Shown here in pieces: positions 1-9,137 of a stretch of 12,831 nucleotides of DNA. Origin of the DNA: Deltaproteobacteria bacterium (lineage in GTDB: Bacteria; UBA10199; SBBF01). Positions within the stretch are counted from its first letter, which is position 1. Each line of letters begins with the position of its first letter. A program made the position numbers and the translations under genes. The stretch spans positions 1 through 12,831 of the forward strand of contig JACQOY010000155.1 in assembly GCA_016207765.1 (NCBI GenBank), given 5' to 3'. The notes under the pieces are model-generated. The model had not been told where the DNA came from. It did not search any database and worked only from the letters and a program-made list of their open reading frames with translations.

Positions 1-1
1 G

Positions 2-553
2 TCACCTGGAAACGGCGAGGTTAATGGAACCCTGTCAAGCGGGTCGACCGATTCGACGGGCTCGGATGAAAGCGGGGAAGTAAATGATATTCATTTCACC
101 GAGGTAGTCACCGATCCCCAACAGGACTGGAGCGATACGACAGGCGGCGATGCAATCGCCTTTGATTCCATTGTTGGAACCGGTACGGTTGGGACGACGG
201 ATGAATGGATCGAGATCAAAAATGGGCGCGATGAAACAGTGGACCTGACCCTCTGGCGGCTTGAAATGCTCGATGGAACCGATGCCGCCGAACTGTTTTC
301 ATCATCATCGGCCTCTTTTGTCTTCTTCGACGGAGGGGATATCAACAATTTCCAGCCGGACGAATTTCTGGTGATCGGGAATCCGTCGGGCGATCTGAAA
401 AACGAGGTCACCCTCCAGTTATTTGACGGGAGCGATTTCCTGGTGGACGAACTGGTCATCGACGACGCCAACGCCTCCGGCATCTCTGACGAATCTTATC
501 AATTAACGGATGACGGAAATTGGGGAATGGGAGAGGCGACTGTTGGATTTTAA
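2..553 (+). CDS. Lamin-tail-domain protein, C-terminal part (5' end outside window)
   Basis: An open frame enters from the left edge and stops at TAA 551-553, giving 183 visible residues. The first 30 are a Ser/Gly/Thr/Asp-rich linker of the kind that joins domains in secreted proteins. From about residue 31 the sequence matches a lamin tail domain (LTD, an Ig-like fold): an HFTEVVTDP strand, DEWIEIKN at 67-74 (the family's D-E-W-I-E-L-x-N core), then DLTLWRLEMLDG. Bacterial LTDs usually sit at the end of surface or secreted proteins and nucleases and may bind other macromolecules; nothing here shows which. The protein ends GEATVGF, close to where LTDs commonly end in an ATPGxxN-like motif, so the domain is nearly or fully complete, though its last residues may have been altered by the rearrangement that follows. 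The N-terminal part, any signal peptide and any enzymatic domain lie outside the window. The fold is fairly sure; the function is unknown. Confidence 0.8.
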   Translation, partial: SPGNGEVNGTLSSGSTDSTGSDESGEVNDIHFTEVVTDPQQDWSDTTGGDAIAFDSIVGTGTVGTTDEWIEIKNGRDETVDLTLWRLEMLDGTDAAELFSSSSASFVFFDGGDINNFQPDEFLVIGNPSGDLKNEVTLQLFDGSDFLVDELVIDDANASGISDESYQLTDDGNWGMGEATVGF

Positions 554-561
554 AATTGTTC

Positions 562-590
562 TTGATTTTTTGTAGTTTATACGCTACTAT
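562..590 (+). promoter_or_regulatory. Probable promoter/operator of the decayed toxin-antitoxin locus
   Basis: TTGATT (562-567) and TACTAT (585-590) are separated by 17 nt, each 4/6 to the sigma70 consensus. A short inverted repeat, GTAG (572-575) and CTAC (584-587), overlaps the -10 box, as expected for an operator autoregulated by an antitoxin. It lies just after the LTD gene and directly abuts the surviving toxin codons, so it would now transcribe the antitoxin with an untranslated leader of about 135 nt. The assignment rests on pattern and position only. Confidence 0.4.
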
Positions 591-592
591 TT

Positions 593-763
593 GAACTGAA
601 GATTGATTATGGTCCTGGCTATCGGGTTTATTTTGGAAGGGATGGTCAACAACTGATTGTCCTGCTTTTCGGCGGGAATAAACAAAAGCAATATGGTGAC
701 ATCAAAAAGGCTCAAGAATATTGGAGTGACTATGTACAGGCAAGACGGTACACCTTTGACTGA
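593..763 (+). pseudogene. HigB/RelE-family toxin remnant, N-terminal half missing
   Basis: The frame from 593 to TGA 761-763 encodes 56 residues starting ELKIDYGPGYRVYFG and continuing LIVLLFGGNKQKQ, GDIKKAQEYW. This is the characteristic C-terminal half of the RelE/ParE-superfamily 'addiction module killer protein' family (phage Gp49/HigB-like), which is normally about 100 residues and acts as an mRNA interferase. Upstream the same frame reads AT-rich, unrelated codons and reaches a stop at 563-565. There is no ATG, GTG or TTG in frame between that stop and the conserved segment, so no toxin can be made from here. The 3' end overlaps the antitoxin start (732) by 32 nt, the arrangement expected of an intact toxin-first locus. 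Identification of the remnant is confident; the cause (5' deletion) is inferred. Confidence 0.75.
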
Positions 764-1052
764 AAGCTATCGTGATTGGCTCATCGAGTCACTCAAGGAT
801 CCTAAGGAAGCCGCGGGCTATCTGACTGCTTGTCTGGAAGACGGCGATCCCGACGTATTTTTACTTGCCCTGCGCGATGTTGCTGAAGCTTTTGGAGGAA
901 TTGCTAAATTATCAAAAAAGACAAGACTCAACCGTGAAAACCTCTATCGAATGTTGTCCAAAAGAGGCAATCCGGAACTTTACAGCCTCGATAAGCTTCT
1001 CCATGCTCTGGGCTTTTGTCTCTCTGTTCAAGTCAGCAAAAAAGCGGCCTGA
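732..1052 (+). CDS. Addiction-module antitoxin, HTH-type (HigA-like)
   Basis: A 106-residue protein of the 'probable addiction module antidote protein' family that pairs with HigB/RelE-like toxins: it binds and neutralises the toxin and represses the operon. The N-terminal part (about 1-45, TESYRDWLIESLKDPKEAA) matches the family opening. A helix-turn-helix follows at about 50-95 (DVAEAFGGIAKLSKKTRLNRENLYRML, then GNPELYSLDKLLHALG). The start at 732 is preferred over the upstream GTG at 657 because GGAG (723-726) sits 5 nt before it and because it gives the usual short overlap with the toxin gene. The partner toxin is truncated, so this is an orphan antitoxin, possibly still expressed from the old operon promoter. 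The gene appears intact (stop TGA 1050-1052) with no visible decay. Confidence 0.85.
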   Translation: MYRQDGTPLTESYRDWLIESLKDPKEAAGYLTACLEDGDPDVFLLALRDVAEAFGGIAKLSKKTRLNRENLYRMLSKRGNPELYSLDKLLHALGFCLSVQVSKKAA

Positions 1053-1066
1053 CGAAGATAAGCGGT

Positions 1067-1098
1067 AATAACTAACCTGTGGTTTTTAAGTAGTTATT
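1067..1098. repeat. AT-rich inverted repeat after the antitoxin gene
   Basis: AATAACTA (1067-1074) and TAGTTATT (1091-1098) form a perfect 8-bp inverted repeat with a 16-nt loop, 14 bp after the antitoxin stop. It could be a weak terminator (no clean T-tract follows) or a protein-binding site. The 92-bp gap to the next gene holds nothing else recognisable. Confidence 0.35.
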
Positions 1099-1144
1099 TG
1101 CCTAGCCTCCCCGCGCGAAAATTCCTAGCAACTTTTATTACCAG

Positions 1145-2803
1145 ATGCCGATAATAAAGGTCATGGGATCTTGCACGATCAATGGACAGATAGTTACGGA
1201 AGTGAACGTCCAACTTTTCCTGCGGATTCTCGCCGATTCCAAAATCGGCAACAACGGGGACAACGATTTCACGACCCAGGAATTACGGAGCTTCTTTACC
1301 CATCAGGCGGGGCTACCCTCCACTTCTTCCCTCGTGGAGCATACTAAAGTCGGGTTCATCTGCGTGGAAGACGCTTATGCTTACATCAAAAACCGCCATC
1401 CCGACGTCCTTGAAGGGATTGGCTATGATGTGGACGACACACTTTCGCCGGAGGTCCCCGATTCCCTCTCCATCACCCAGACCTTAGTCGGTGAAAACGG
1501 GGATACCTTTTATCTTTTCACGCCCTTTCATCCCGGCTCGCTTTCCTACATGATCGATGAAAACAACACCATCGTCGGAACCTACAAAGACGGGTTCTCT
1601 TCCCTTTATCTAACCGATTATCTAACCGAGAACCAAGAACGGACATGGCGCATCAACGACATCCCGGAGATCCGAATCCCCCTCCCCCCCGTTCCCGAAA
1701 TTCCTTTGGAGCCCATGGTCGGAGTCCACAACTCACACGGACCCGTCGCCCAGACCCATGCCGCCCTGAGTTTCTGGGCCGTCACGCCCTTTCCGCTTTC
1801 CAACTTGGTCCTGATCATCAACGGACGTGAAGTGGAATACCAAAGCAGGGGCACTGACGCGACGGATGCTCCCAAAGCGTCTATCAGTTCCTCTTCCGTG
1901 GGCATGTCGATGCCTCTGCATACCTTCCAAACCGGGGGACGCTTCAGGCCGGGTCCCCAAAGAGTCACCCTACTGGCGGAGGACGTGTTAGGCAGGACCG
2001 TGTCCATGACCTCCATAATCCACGTCGCCGTCTGGAAGGCGGGCGTAACCGAAATCGTCACCTTCAGCACCCACCCGACTACGGGGGAGGAATCGGCTCT
2101 CGCCGCGGATTTGACCGCACGGGTGGAAGATTTCAATACGGGGCATGAAATTGACCTGAGGCGCGTCTACTTCTACAGAGGCTTGGGCGATGTCAACGTC
2201 CCGAACCCCGACAGCATGGTCGTCCATCTGTCGTACGACGAGGAACACGGCATTTCACCCAGTTTCGACGCCGCTTTCAGCCACGAGGTCGAAGGCCACA
2301 TGGGATGGCCTTCCTTGTCCCTGGAAGACGCACGACGGCTCGATGAAATCTATGGGGAACTCGTTTTCCTGACCAAGTCAGGCACGCGCGAGATGCAGAT
2401 CGACTATGCCGGGTTTAAGACTCCCATCTCCTTGGTCCCGTTCTTCAGTTCTTCCCCCTCACCGACCATCCAAGCCATCCACGGCATGGCCGGAAGTCAG
2501 AACCAAGCTTACCCTTACGAAGAATCGGGTATAGGATACTTCAAGGAAAGCCTCTACCTCTTCGATACACCCGACTGGGACATCTCCACGCAAGGGCACC
2601 CATGGATCTCGTCTTACGAAATGCATGCCAGCGTCTATTGCATCATCCGGTCGGGAAAGAAGGAAGATCTCTTGGCCGCGCTCAATCAAAACCTTTCCGG
2701 ACGTGCACTTGAACTGACTTTGGAAGTCGTCGAAATCGTTGAAAGGGACGTGAAAAAAGTGGAAGGGCGTTTGGTAGCAACCGCCCCGTCAGGACAACGA
2801 TAA
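1145..2803 (+). CDS. Hypothetical protein, Ig-like middle and HEXXGH motif
   Basis: A 552-residue protein I do not recognise. There is no signal peptide or membrane segment. Residues 31-47 (IGNNGDNDFTTQEL) look like a degenerate EF-hand/dockerin-type calcium loop. A proline-rich hinge at 176-190 leads into an Ig-like beta region, about 191-300 (GPQRVTLLAEDVLGRTVSMTS followed by VAVW). The C-terminal part contains HEVEGH at 380-385, which fits HEXXGH, a zinc motif known from peptidase family M49; no further M49 similarity is visible. It also contains an aromatic GHPWISSYEMH stretch at 484-494, in the position where many metallopeptidase-like proteins carry a second conserved region. A metallopeptidase role is only a hypothesis. 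The ATG at 1145 has no clear Shine-Dalgarno; the next ATG (1163) has AAAGG only 2 nt before it, so the start is uncertain by six codons. The coding strand looks unusually C-rich compared with the downstream genes, which suggests separate acquisition (not computed). Confidence 0.8.
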   Translation: MPIIKVMGSCTINGQIVTEVNVQLFLRILADSKIGNNGDNDFTTQELRSFFTHQAGLPSTSSLVEHTKVGFICVEDAYAYIKNRHPDVLEGIGYDVDDTLSPEVPDSLSITQTLVGENGDTFYLFTPFHPGSLSYMIDENNTIVGTYKDGFSSLYLTDYLTENQERTWRINDIPEIRIPLPPVPEIPLEPMVGVHNSHGPVAQTHAALSFWAVTPFPLSNLVLIINGREVEYQSRGTDATDAPKASISSSSVGMSMPLHTFQTGGRFRPGPQRVTLLAEDVLGRTVSMTSIIHVAVWKAGVTEIVTFSTHPTTGEESALAADLTARVEDFNTGHEIDLRRVYFYRGLGDVNVPNPDSMVVHLSYDEEHGISPSFDAAFSHEVEGHMGWPSLSLEDARRLDEIYGELVFLTKSGTREMQIDYAGFKTPISLVPFFSSSPSPTIQAIHGMAGSQNQAYPYEESGIGYFKESLYLFDTPDWDISTQGHPWISSYEMHASVYCIIRSGKKEDLLAALNQNLSGRALELTLEVVEIVERDVKKVEGRLVATAPSGQR

Positions 2804-2881
2804 ACCAAGGATATAGAAAACCACTATAACCATCTGTAGCTGACATTGTAGCCAAGGGGGCTAGTCTGTCGGCGCATCTAC

Positions 2882-2908
2882 TTGACTTAAATACGCCATG
2901 TGTTAAAG
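2882..2908 (+). promoter_or_regulatory. Possible promoter upstream of the aminotransferase
   Basis: TTGACT (2882-2887, 5/6 to the -35 consensus) is followed after 15 nt by TTAAAG (2903-2908, 3/6 to the -10 consensus), preceded by a TG that could act as an extended -10. It would start transcription about 40 nt before the aminotransferase ATG. The spacing and -10 are poor, so this is a candidate only. The remainder of the 2804-2959 gap shows no gene. Confidence 0.3.
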
Positions 2909-2959
2909 CTTCCGCGTTTTGTTTTTCCCGCATCAATTTTTCAACATAAGGAAATCGTT

Positions 2960-4093
2960 ATGAAATACCGCCTCTATGCCCCCGGACCGACTCCCGTTCC
3001 CGAGGAAGTCTTGACCGAAATGGCCAAGCCGATCTGGCATCATCGGACCCCTGCGTTTGAGAAGGTGATTGCGGAGGTTCGCGAGGGGTTGAAATGGCTG
3101 TTTCAGACCAAAGAAGAGGTTATCATTTTTGCCGCCAGCGGTTCCGGCGCCATGGAGGCCTCGATTGTCAATACGTTTTCATCGGGCGATCGGGCGCTTG
3201 TTGTGGACGGCGGAAAATTCGGCGAACGGTGGTGGAAAATCTGCAAGGCCTATGGGATTGAACATGACATTATCAAGGTTGAATGGGGTCATGCGGTCAG
3301 CCCGACGGAGATCGAAAAGCGGTTGAAAGAAAAGGAATACCGCGGCGTATTTCTCCAGGCCTCCGAAACATCCACCGGCGTGGCCCACCCCGTCAAAGAA
3401 ATTGCCCAGATCGTCAAAAAATTCGACAAAACATTGCTGGTGGTCGACGGCATCACCGCCGTCGGCGTGTTCCCCCTCCCGATGGACGAATGGGGCATCG
3501 ATATTCTGGTTTCCGGATCGCAGAAGGCGCTCCAGCTTCCGCCGGGGCTTGCCTTTGCGGCCGTCAGTCAAAAGGCATGGGCTTTTGTCGAAAAAAGCAA
3601 TCTCCCGAAGTTTTATTTCAACTTCAAGACCGAAAAGAAAAATCTTGAGGCCAACACCACCGCGTGGACCCCGGCGGTTTCCCTGATTCAGGGTTTGCGT
3701 GTTGTCTTAAAGAACATGAAGGCAGATGGATTGGAAAAAACATTTGCCCGCCACGACAGAATGGCGCGGATGATCCGTGAGGCGGCTCTTGCCATCGGCC
3801 TTAAACTTTTTGCCCCGGAGACCCCCTCCAATGCAATTACTGCTGTCTGGGGGCCGGAAGGGATGGATGCCGGAAAGATCGTCAAATATCTGCGTGATGA
3901 CCTGAATATGACAATCGCGGGCGGTCAGGAAGCGGCGAAGGGAAAAATCTTCCGCATCGGTCATCTTGGCTATTACGATGAAATGGACATGATCACCGTC
4001 TGGTCCGGCGTCGAAATGGCGTTGATGAAGATGGGCTTCAGATTCGAACACGGCAGGGGCGTTGCCAAAGCGATGGAAATTGTTAATTCGTAG
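2960..4093 (+). CDS. Class V aminotransferase (serine/alanine-glyoxylate type)
   Basis: A 377-residue PLP-dependent fold-type I aminotransferase of the AGXT/serine-pyruvate family, close to full family length. Visible family features are the opening YAPGPTPVPEEV, the cofactor-contacting SGSGAMEAS (60-68), VVDGITAVG with the pyridine-nitrogen-binding D163, and SGSQKAL with the Schiff-base lysine K189. The ATG at 2960 is chosen because AAGGA (2948-2952) lies 7 nt upstream and the protein begins exactly where homologues do; a GTG 20 codons earlier adds unlikely sequence. It lies 47 bp before serA, a pairing also known elsewhere (for example in Thermotoga). By context it may supply the amino-transfer step of serine synthesis (3-phosphohydroxypyruvate to phosphoserine) or link serine and glycine to glyoxylate. 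The substrate is inferred, not seen. The stop codon TAG is contributed by the palindromic element at 4090-4118. Confidence 0.9.
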   Translation: MKYRLYAPGPTPVPEEVLTEMAKPIWHHRTPAFEKVIAEVREGLKWLFQTKEEVIIFAASGSGAMEASIVNTFSSGDRALVVDGGKFGERWWKICKAYGIEHDIIKVEWGHAVSPTEIEKRLKEKEYRGVFLQASETSTGVAHPVKEIAQIVKKFDKTLLVVDGITAVGVFPLPMDEWGIDILVSGSQKALQLPPGLAFAAVSQKAWAFVEKSNLPKFYFNFKTEKKNLEANTTAWTPAVSLIQGLRVVLKNMKADGLEKTFARHDRMARMIREAALAIGLKLFAPETPSNAITAVWGPEGMDAGKIVKYLRDDLNMTIAGGQEAAKGKIFRIGHLGYYDEMDMITVWSGVEMALMKMGFRFEHGRGVAKAMEIVNS

Positions 4094-4118
4094 GGGCGAA
4101 CCCCTGTGTTCGCCCATC
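4090..4118. repeat. GTAGGGGC palindromic element, copy 1 (short, 3' end decayed)
   Basis: The element begins GTAGGGGC and forms an 8-bp stem, GGGCGAAC (4094-4101) with GTTCGCCC (4108-4115), around the loop CCCTGT. The expected CCCTAC terminus has decayed to CCCATC. It nearly matches the reverse complement of the right half of copy 2 (9105-9130), including the loop. The single differing pair (A4099-T4110 versus G-C) is compensatory. Its TAG at 4091-4093 is the aminotransferase stop codon. Confidence 0.85.
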
Positions 4119-4140
4119 AAAAATGGAGTTCAAATTGCCT

Positions 4141-5733
4141 ATGAAAGTTCTCATCTCCGATTCACTCTCCGATGCCGGACTGGCGATCCTTAAAGGCGCC
4201 AAAGGGATCGAGGTCGATTATCAACCGACCGTCCACAAAGACATTGAAAAGCTCAAAAGCGCCATCAAGAATGCCGATGCCATTGTTATCCGCAGTGGAA
4301 CCAAATTGACGGCGGATGTCATCAATTCAGCCGAAAAACTGAAAGTGATCGGCAGGGCCGGCATCGGCGTGGATAACGTGGATGTTCCGGCCGCCAGCAA
4401 GAAGGGAATCATCGTCGAAAATACGCCGGGGGGAAACACCGTCACGACGGCGGAGCACGCCATTTCCATGATGTGCGCGCTTACCCGCCAGATTCCGCAG
4501 GCCACCGCCTCCATCAAGGGGGGCAAATGGGAAAAAAGCAAATTCATGGGGAGCGAACTCTACCAGAAAACTCTGGGTATCATCGGTTGCGGCAATATCG
4601 GAAAAATCGTGGCCGACCGGGCCTTGGGGCTAAAGATGAAGGTGATCTCCTTTGACCCGTTTCTGTCGGAAGAGATTGCCGAAAAAACAGGCGTTAAAAA
4701 GGTGGAAATGGATGAACTGTTGAAAACTTCGGACTATATCACTATCCATGTCCCCAAGAACGAAAAGACCGCAAATCTGATCGATCGAGCCGCCTTCGCC
4801 AGGATGAAAAAGGGGGTCTATCTGATCAACTGCGCCCGTGGCGGCATTGTGAATGAAAAGGATCTGGCGGACGCCATCAACGAAAAAATCGTCGCCGGCG
4901 CGGCGCTTGATGTTTTTGAAAAAGAGCCGGTCGATCCGGCCAATCCTCTCTTGAAACTTGAGCAGGTGATTTGCACACCGCATCTCGGCGCGGCCACGGA
5001 AGAGGCACAGGAAAACGTCGCTCTCGATGTTGCCCGGCAAATTGTTGCTTACCTTGTGGGCGGCACCATCGAAAATGCCGTCAATGTCCCTTCAGTGTCC
5101 GGCGAGGTGATGAAACTGCTTCAGCCCTATCTTTCACTGGCGGAGAAAATCGGGAAGTTGCAGGGGCAAACGGCCGGCGAGGCCCCCGCCGAGGTGGTTA
5201 TCGAATATAGCGGCGAGGTGACGAAGCTTCCCACCGCCCCGATTACGGTTGCCGTTCTGCGGGGGCTTTTGCAACCGATTTTGGAAGATGAGTCGATCAA
5301 CGCGGTGAATGCCCCCTATATCGCCAAAGAGCGGGGGATCAAACTCACCGAATCGAAGATGTCCGACCATGAAGATTTTGCCTCCCTCATCACCGTCACG
5401 CTCAAATTCAAGGGCAAACAGACTCTGGTTGCCGGTACTATTTTCGGAAAAAACCATCCGCGGATTGTTCGGGTGGATGATTATTATCTGGAGGCGGTCC
5501 CGGAGGGAAAAATACTGGTTATCTTAAACCAGGACAAGCCGGGGGTTGTGGGGAATGTGGGCACCTGTCTTGCCAAGAACAAGATCAACATCTCCCGCAT
5601 GCAGTTGGGGTTGGATATTAAAACCGGCAAGGCCACCGCCTTCTATAATGTCGAGGGGGATGTAAACAGCAAGGTTTTGGGTGAGCTTCAAAAATTGCCG
5701 GATATTATTTCAGTCAAACCGGTGGTCCTTTAA
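4141..5733 (+). CDS. serA: D-3-phosphoglycerate dehydrogenase
   Basis: Catalyses NAD-dependent oxidation of 3-phosphoglycerate to 3-phosphohydroxypyruvate, the first step of cytosolic serine synthesis. At 530 residues it is the long (type I) form. It has an N-terminal substrate domain, a Rossmann domain with GCGNIG (149-154), the catalytic set R233 (NCARGG), E262 (KEP) and H281 (TPHLGA), an intervening allosteric-substrate-binding domain (about 320-450) and a C-terminal ACT domain (about 455-530, ILVILNQDKPGVVGNVG), the usual site of serine feedback inhibition. The start at 4141 (MKVLISD) is preferred: it matches the family's usual N-terminus and has GGAG at 4126-4129. The upstream in-frame ATG at 4123 has no Shine-Dalgarno and lies 4 nt after the palindromic element. 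purA follows after 3 nt, so the two are probably cotranscribed and translationally coupled. Confidence 0.95.
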   Translation: MKVLISDSLSDAGLAILKGAKGIEVDYQPTVHKDIEKLKSAIKNADAIVIRSGTKLTADVINSAEKLKVIGRAGIGVDNVDVPAASKKGIIVENTPGGNTVTTAEHAISMMCALTRQIPQATASIKGGKWEKSKFMGSELYQKTLGIIGCGNIGKIVADRALGLKMKVISFDPFLSEEIAEKTGVKKVEMDELLKTSDYITIHVPKNEKTANLIDRAAFARMKKGVYLINCARGGIVNEKDLADAINEKIVAGAALDVFEKEPVDPANPLLKLEQVICTPHLGAATEEAQENVALDVARQIVAYLVGGTIENAVNVPSVSGEVMKLLQPYLSLAEKIGKLQGQTAGEAPAEVVIEYSGEVTKLPTAPITVAVLRGLLQPILEDESINAVNAPYIAKERGIKLTESKMSDHEDFASLITVTLKFKGKQTLVAGTIFGKNHPRIVRVDDYYLEAVPEGKILVILNQDKPGVVGNVGTCLAKNKINISRMQLGLDIKTGKATAFYNVEGDVNSKVLGELQKLPDIISVKPVVL

Positions 5734-7780
<2,047 letters not shown>

Positions 7781-7792
7781 GTGTATTATCTA

Positions 7793-7821
7793 TTGTAAGA
7801 TACGGGGAATTTCCGTATAAA
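7793..7821 (+). promoter_or_regulatory. Probable sigma70-type promoter for the alr-mla run
   Basis: TTGTAA (7793-7798) and TATAAA (7816-7821) with a 17-nt spacer lie in the 133-bp divergent gap between the hydrolase gene and alr. Transcription would start near 7828, leaving a leader of about 85 nt. That leader contains a small hairpin, TGTGG (7878-7882) and CCACA (7890-7894), 20 nt before the alr ATG. On the other strand a TACAAT (7797 down to 7792) could serve as the -10 for the hydrolase, overlapping this -35, but no matching -35 is visible. Confidence 0.5.
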
Positions 7822-7913
7822 AGCAAGTATTCTGTATAACCCCGCAAGGGCTTGGGTAGTGAAAATTACGTACGACTTGTGGTGTTTCGCCACAGAACGA
7901 AACAGACAAAATA

Positions 7914-9050
7914 ATGTCCCTACAAAACATCCAGTACCGTCCCACCGTGGCTGAAATCGATCTGAATGCGCTTCGTCACAACGTCAAGGAAATTCAAAAG
8001 CGGGTGCCGTCCGGGCGCTCGATCATGGCCATCGTCAAGGCCAATGCCTATGGCCATGGGGCCTCTTTTTGCGTGCGGACGCTGGAGGGGTGTGGAGTCC
8101 GTGATTTCGGCGTGGCCACGCTGGAAGAGGGGATGGAACTTCGCGGCGGCGGTATTCGGGGAAATATTTTTGTTCTCGGTGGACTGCTTACTTCTTCGCT
8201 TGGTGAATTCATCCAGTTTCGCCTGCGCCCGGTTCTCCATCAGGTGGATGAGGTGCGCCGGTTTGCCGCCTGGCTCAAGGAGTCAAACCGTGAATGCCAG
8301 GCCCATATCAAGCTCGATACCGGAATGGGGCGGCTGGGGATTTTTCCGTCAGAAATTGAGGACCTTGTTTCCCTCGTCAAAAACAATCAGTTGCTCAAGG
8401 TCGAGGGATTTTTAACCCATCTGGCCCGGGCCGATGAAGAGGATCTTTCACCCTCCGAGAGGCAGTTCATCCTTTTTCGCGAATTGAGGAGAATTCTGGC
8501 TGAAAAAGGGGTGACTGTTCCCATTTGCCATATCGCCAACTCGGCGGCAATCATCGACAATCGGCTGGATGGATTTGAAATGGTCCGGCCGGGGATCATG
8601 CTCTACGGCGCCTATCCGCATGAGCGGCAGAGAACGATGATTGATCTCAAACCGGTCATGAAACTCAAATCACGAATTATCAGCCTCAAGCGGTTTAAGT
8701 CCGGTTCCCCCATAAGCTACGGTGGAACATTTGTCACCGGGCGGGAAAGTCTGATCGCCGTCCTGCCCATCGGTTATGCCGACGGGTATCCCCGCCTGAT
8801 TTCCAACAAAGGCTCGGTTCTCATTCGCGGGAAGAGGGCGGCCGTTGCGGGGCGCGTTTGCATGGATATGACGATGATCGATGTGACGGATGTTCCGGAG
8901 GCGGCTGTTGGAGACGAGGCGGTCCTGATCGGGTCGCAGGGGGAAGGCCAAATCCGGGCCGAAGAGTTGGCCCAATGGGCCGAGACGATTTCGTATGAAA
9001 TTTTTTGCGGCATCTCCTCGCGGGTGCCGAGGATTTATCTGGGAATGTAG
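7914..9050 (+). CDS. alr: Alanine racemase
   Basis: A complete 378-residue PLP enzyme interconverting L- and D-alanine, which supplies D-alanine for peptidoglycan. The PLP lysine K42 is in IMAIVKANAYGHG and the opposing catalytic tyrosine Y269 in PISYGGTF. LDTGMGRLG (135-142) and VCMDMTMID towards the C-terminus are both family hallmarks. The ATG at 7914 gives the normal N-terminus (TVAEIDLNALRHN) but has no Shine-Dalgarno, only an A-rich leader. It leads a + strand run with mlaE, mlaF, mlaD and purH. The stop codon TAG (9048-9050) is the second to fourth base of a palindromic element that fills the gap to mlaE. Confidence 0.96.
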   Translation: MSLQNIQYRPTVAEIDLNALRHNVKEIQKRVPSGRSIMAIVKANAYGHGASFCVRTLEGCGVRDFGVATLEEGMELRGGGIRGNIFVLGGLLTSSLGEFIQFRLRPVLHQVDEVRRFAAWLKESNRECQAHIKLDTGMGRLGIFPSEIEDLVSLVKNNQLLKVEGFLTHLARADEEDLSPSERQFILFRELRRILAEKGVTVPICHIANSAAIIDNRLDGFEMVRPGIMLYGAYPHERQRTMIDLKPVMKLKSRIISLKRFKSGSPISYGGTFVTGRESLIAVLPIGYADGYPRLISNKGSVLIRGKRAAVAGRVCMDMTMIDVTDVPEAAVGDEAVLIGSQGEGQIRAEELAQWAETISYEIFCGISSRVPRIYLGM

Positions 9051-9130
9051 GGGCAACCCCCCGTGGCAGTGAAACAGCCCCCCTTTGGGGTTGCCCTGCG
9101 AGAAGGGCGGACACAGGGGTCCGCCCCTAC
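9047..9130. repeat. GTAGGGGC palindromic element, copy 2 (84-bp double hairpin)
   Basis: This is the long form, bounded by the inverted termini GTAGGGGC (9047-9054) and GCCCCTAC (9123-9130). Hairpin A pairs GGGCAACCCC (9051-9060) with GGGGTTGCCC (9087-9096). Hairpin B pairs GGGCGGAC (9105-9112) with GTCCGCCC (9119-9126) around the loop ACAGGG. Its TAG ends alr, and its right edge lies 7 nt before the mlaE ATG. It is open in the mlaE frame, so a GTG at 9063 inside it could be mistaken for the mlaE start. Confidence 0.9.
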
Positions 9131-9137
9131 AAGAATT

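Noticed and set aside
2849..2863. Small hairpin TAGCC/GGCTA, considered as a terminator or a degenerate fifth copy of the repeat
   Set aside because: The stem is only 5 bp, no T-tract follows, and it lacks the GTAGGGGC terminus.
2900..2959. GTG start 20 codons upstream of the aminotransferase
   Set aside because: The extra residues are not family-like and the ATG at 2960 has a well-placed Shine-Dalgarno.
7878..7894. Hairpin TGTGG/CCACA in the alr leader, considered as a riboswitch or attenuator
   Set aside because: The stem is only 5 bp with no conserved riboswitch core and no terminator partner; it is noted with the promoter but not called as a separate feature.
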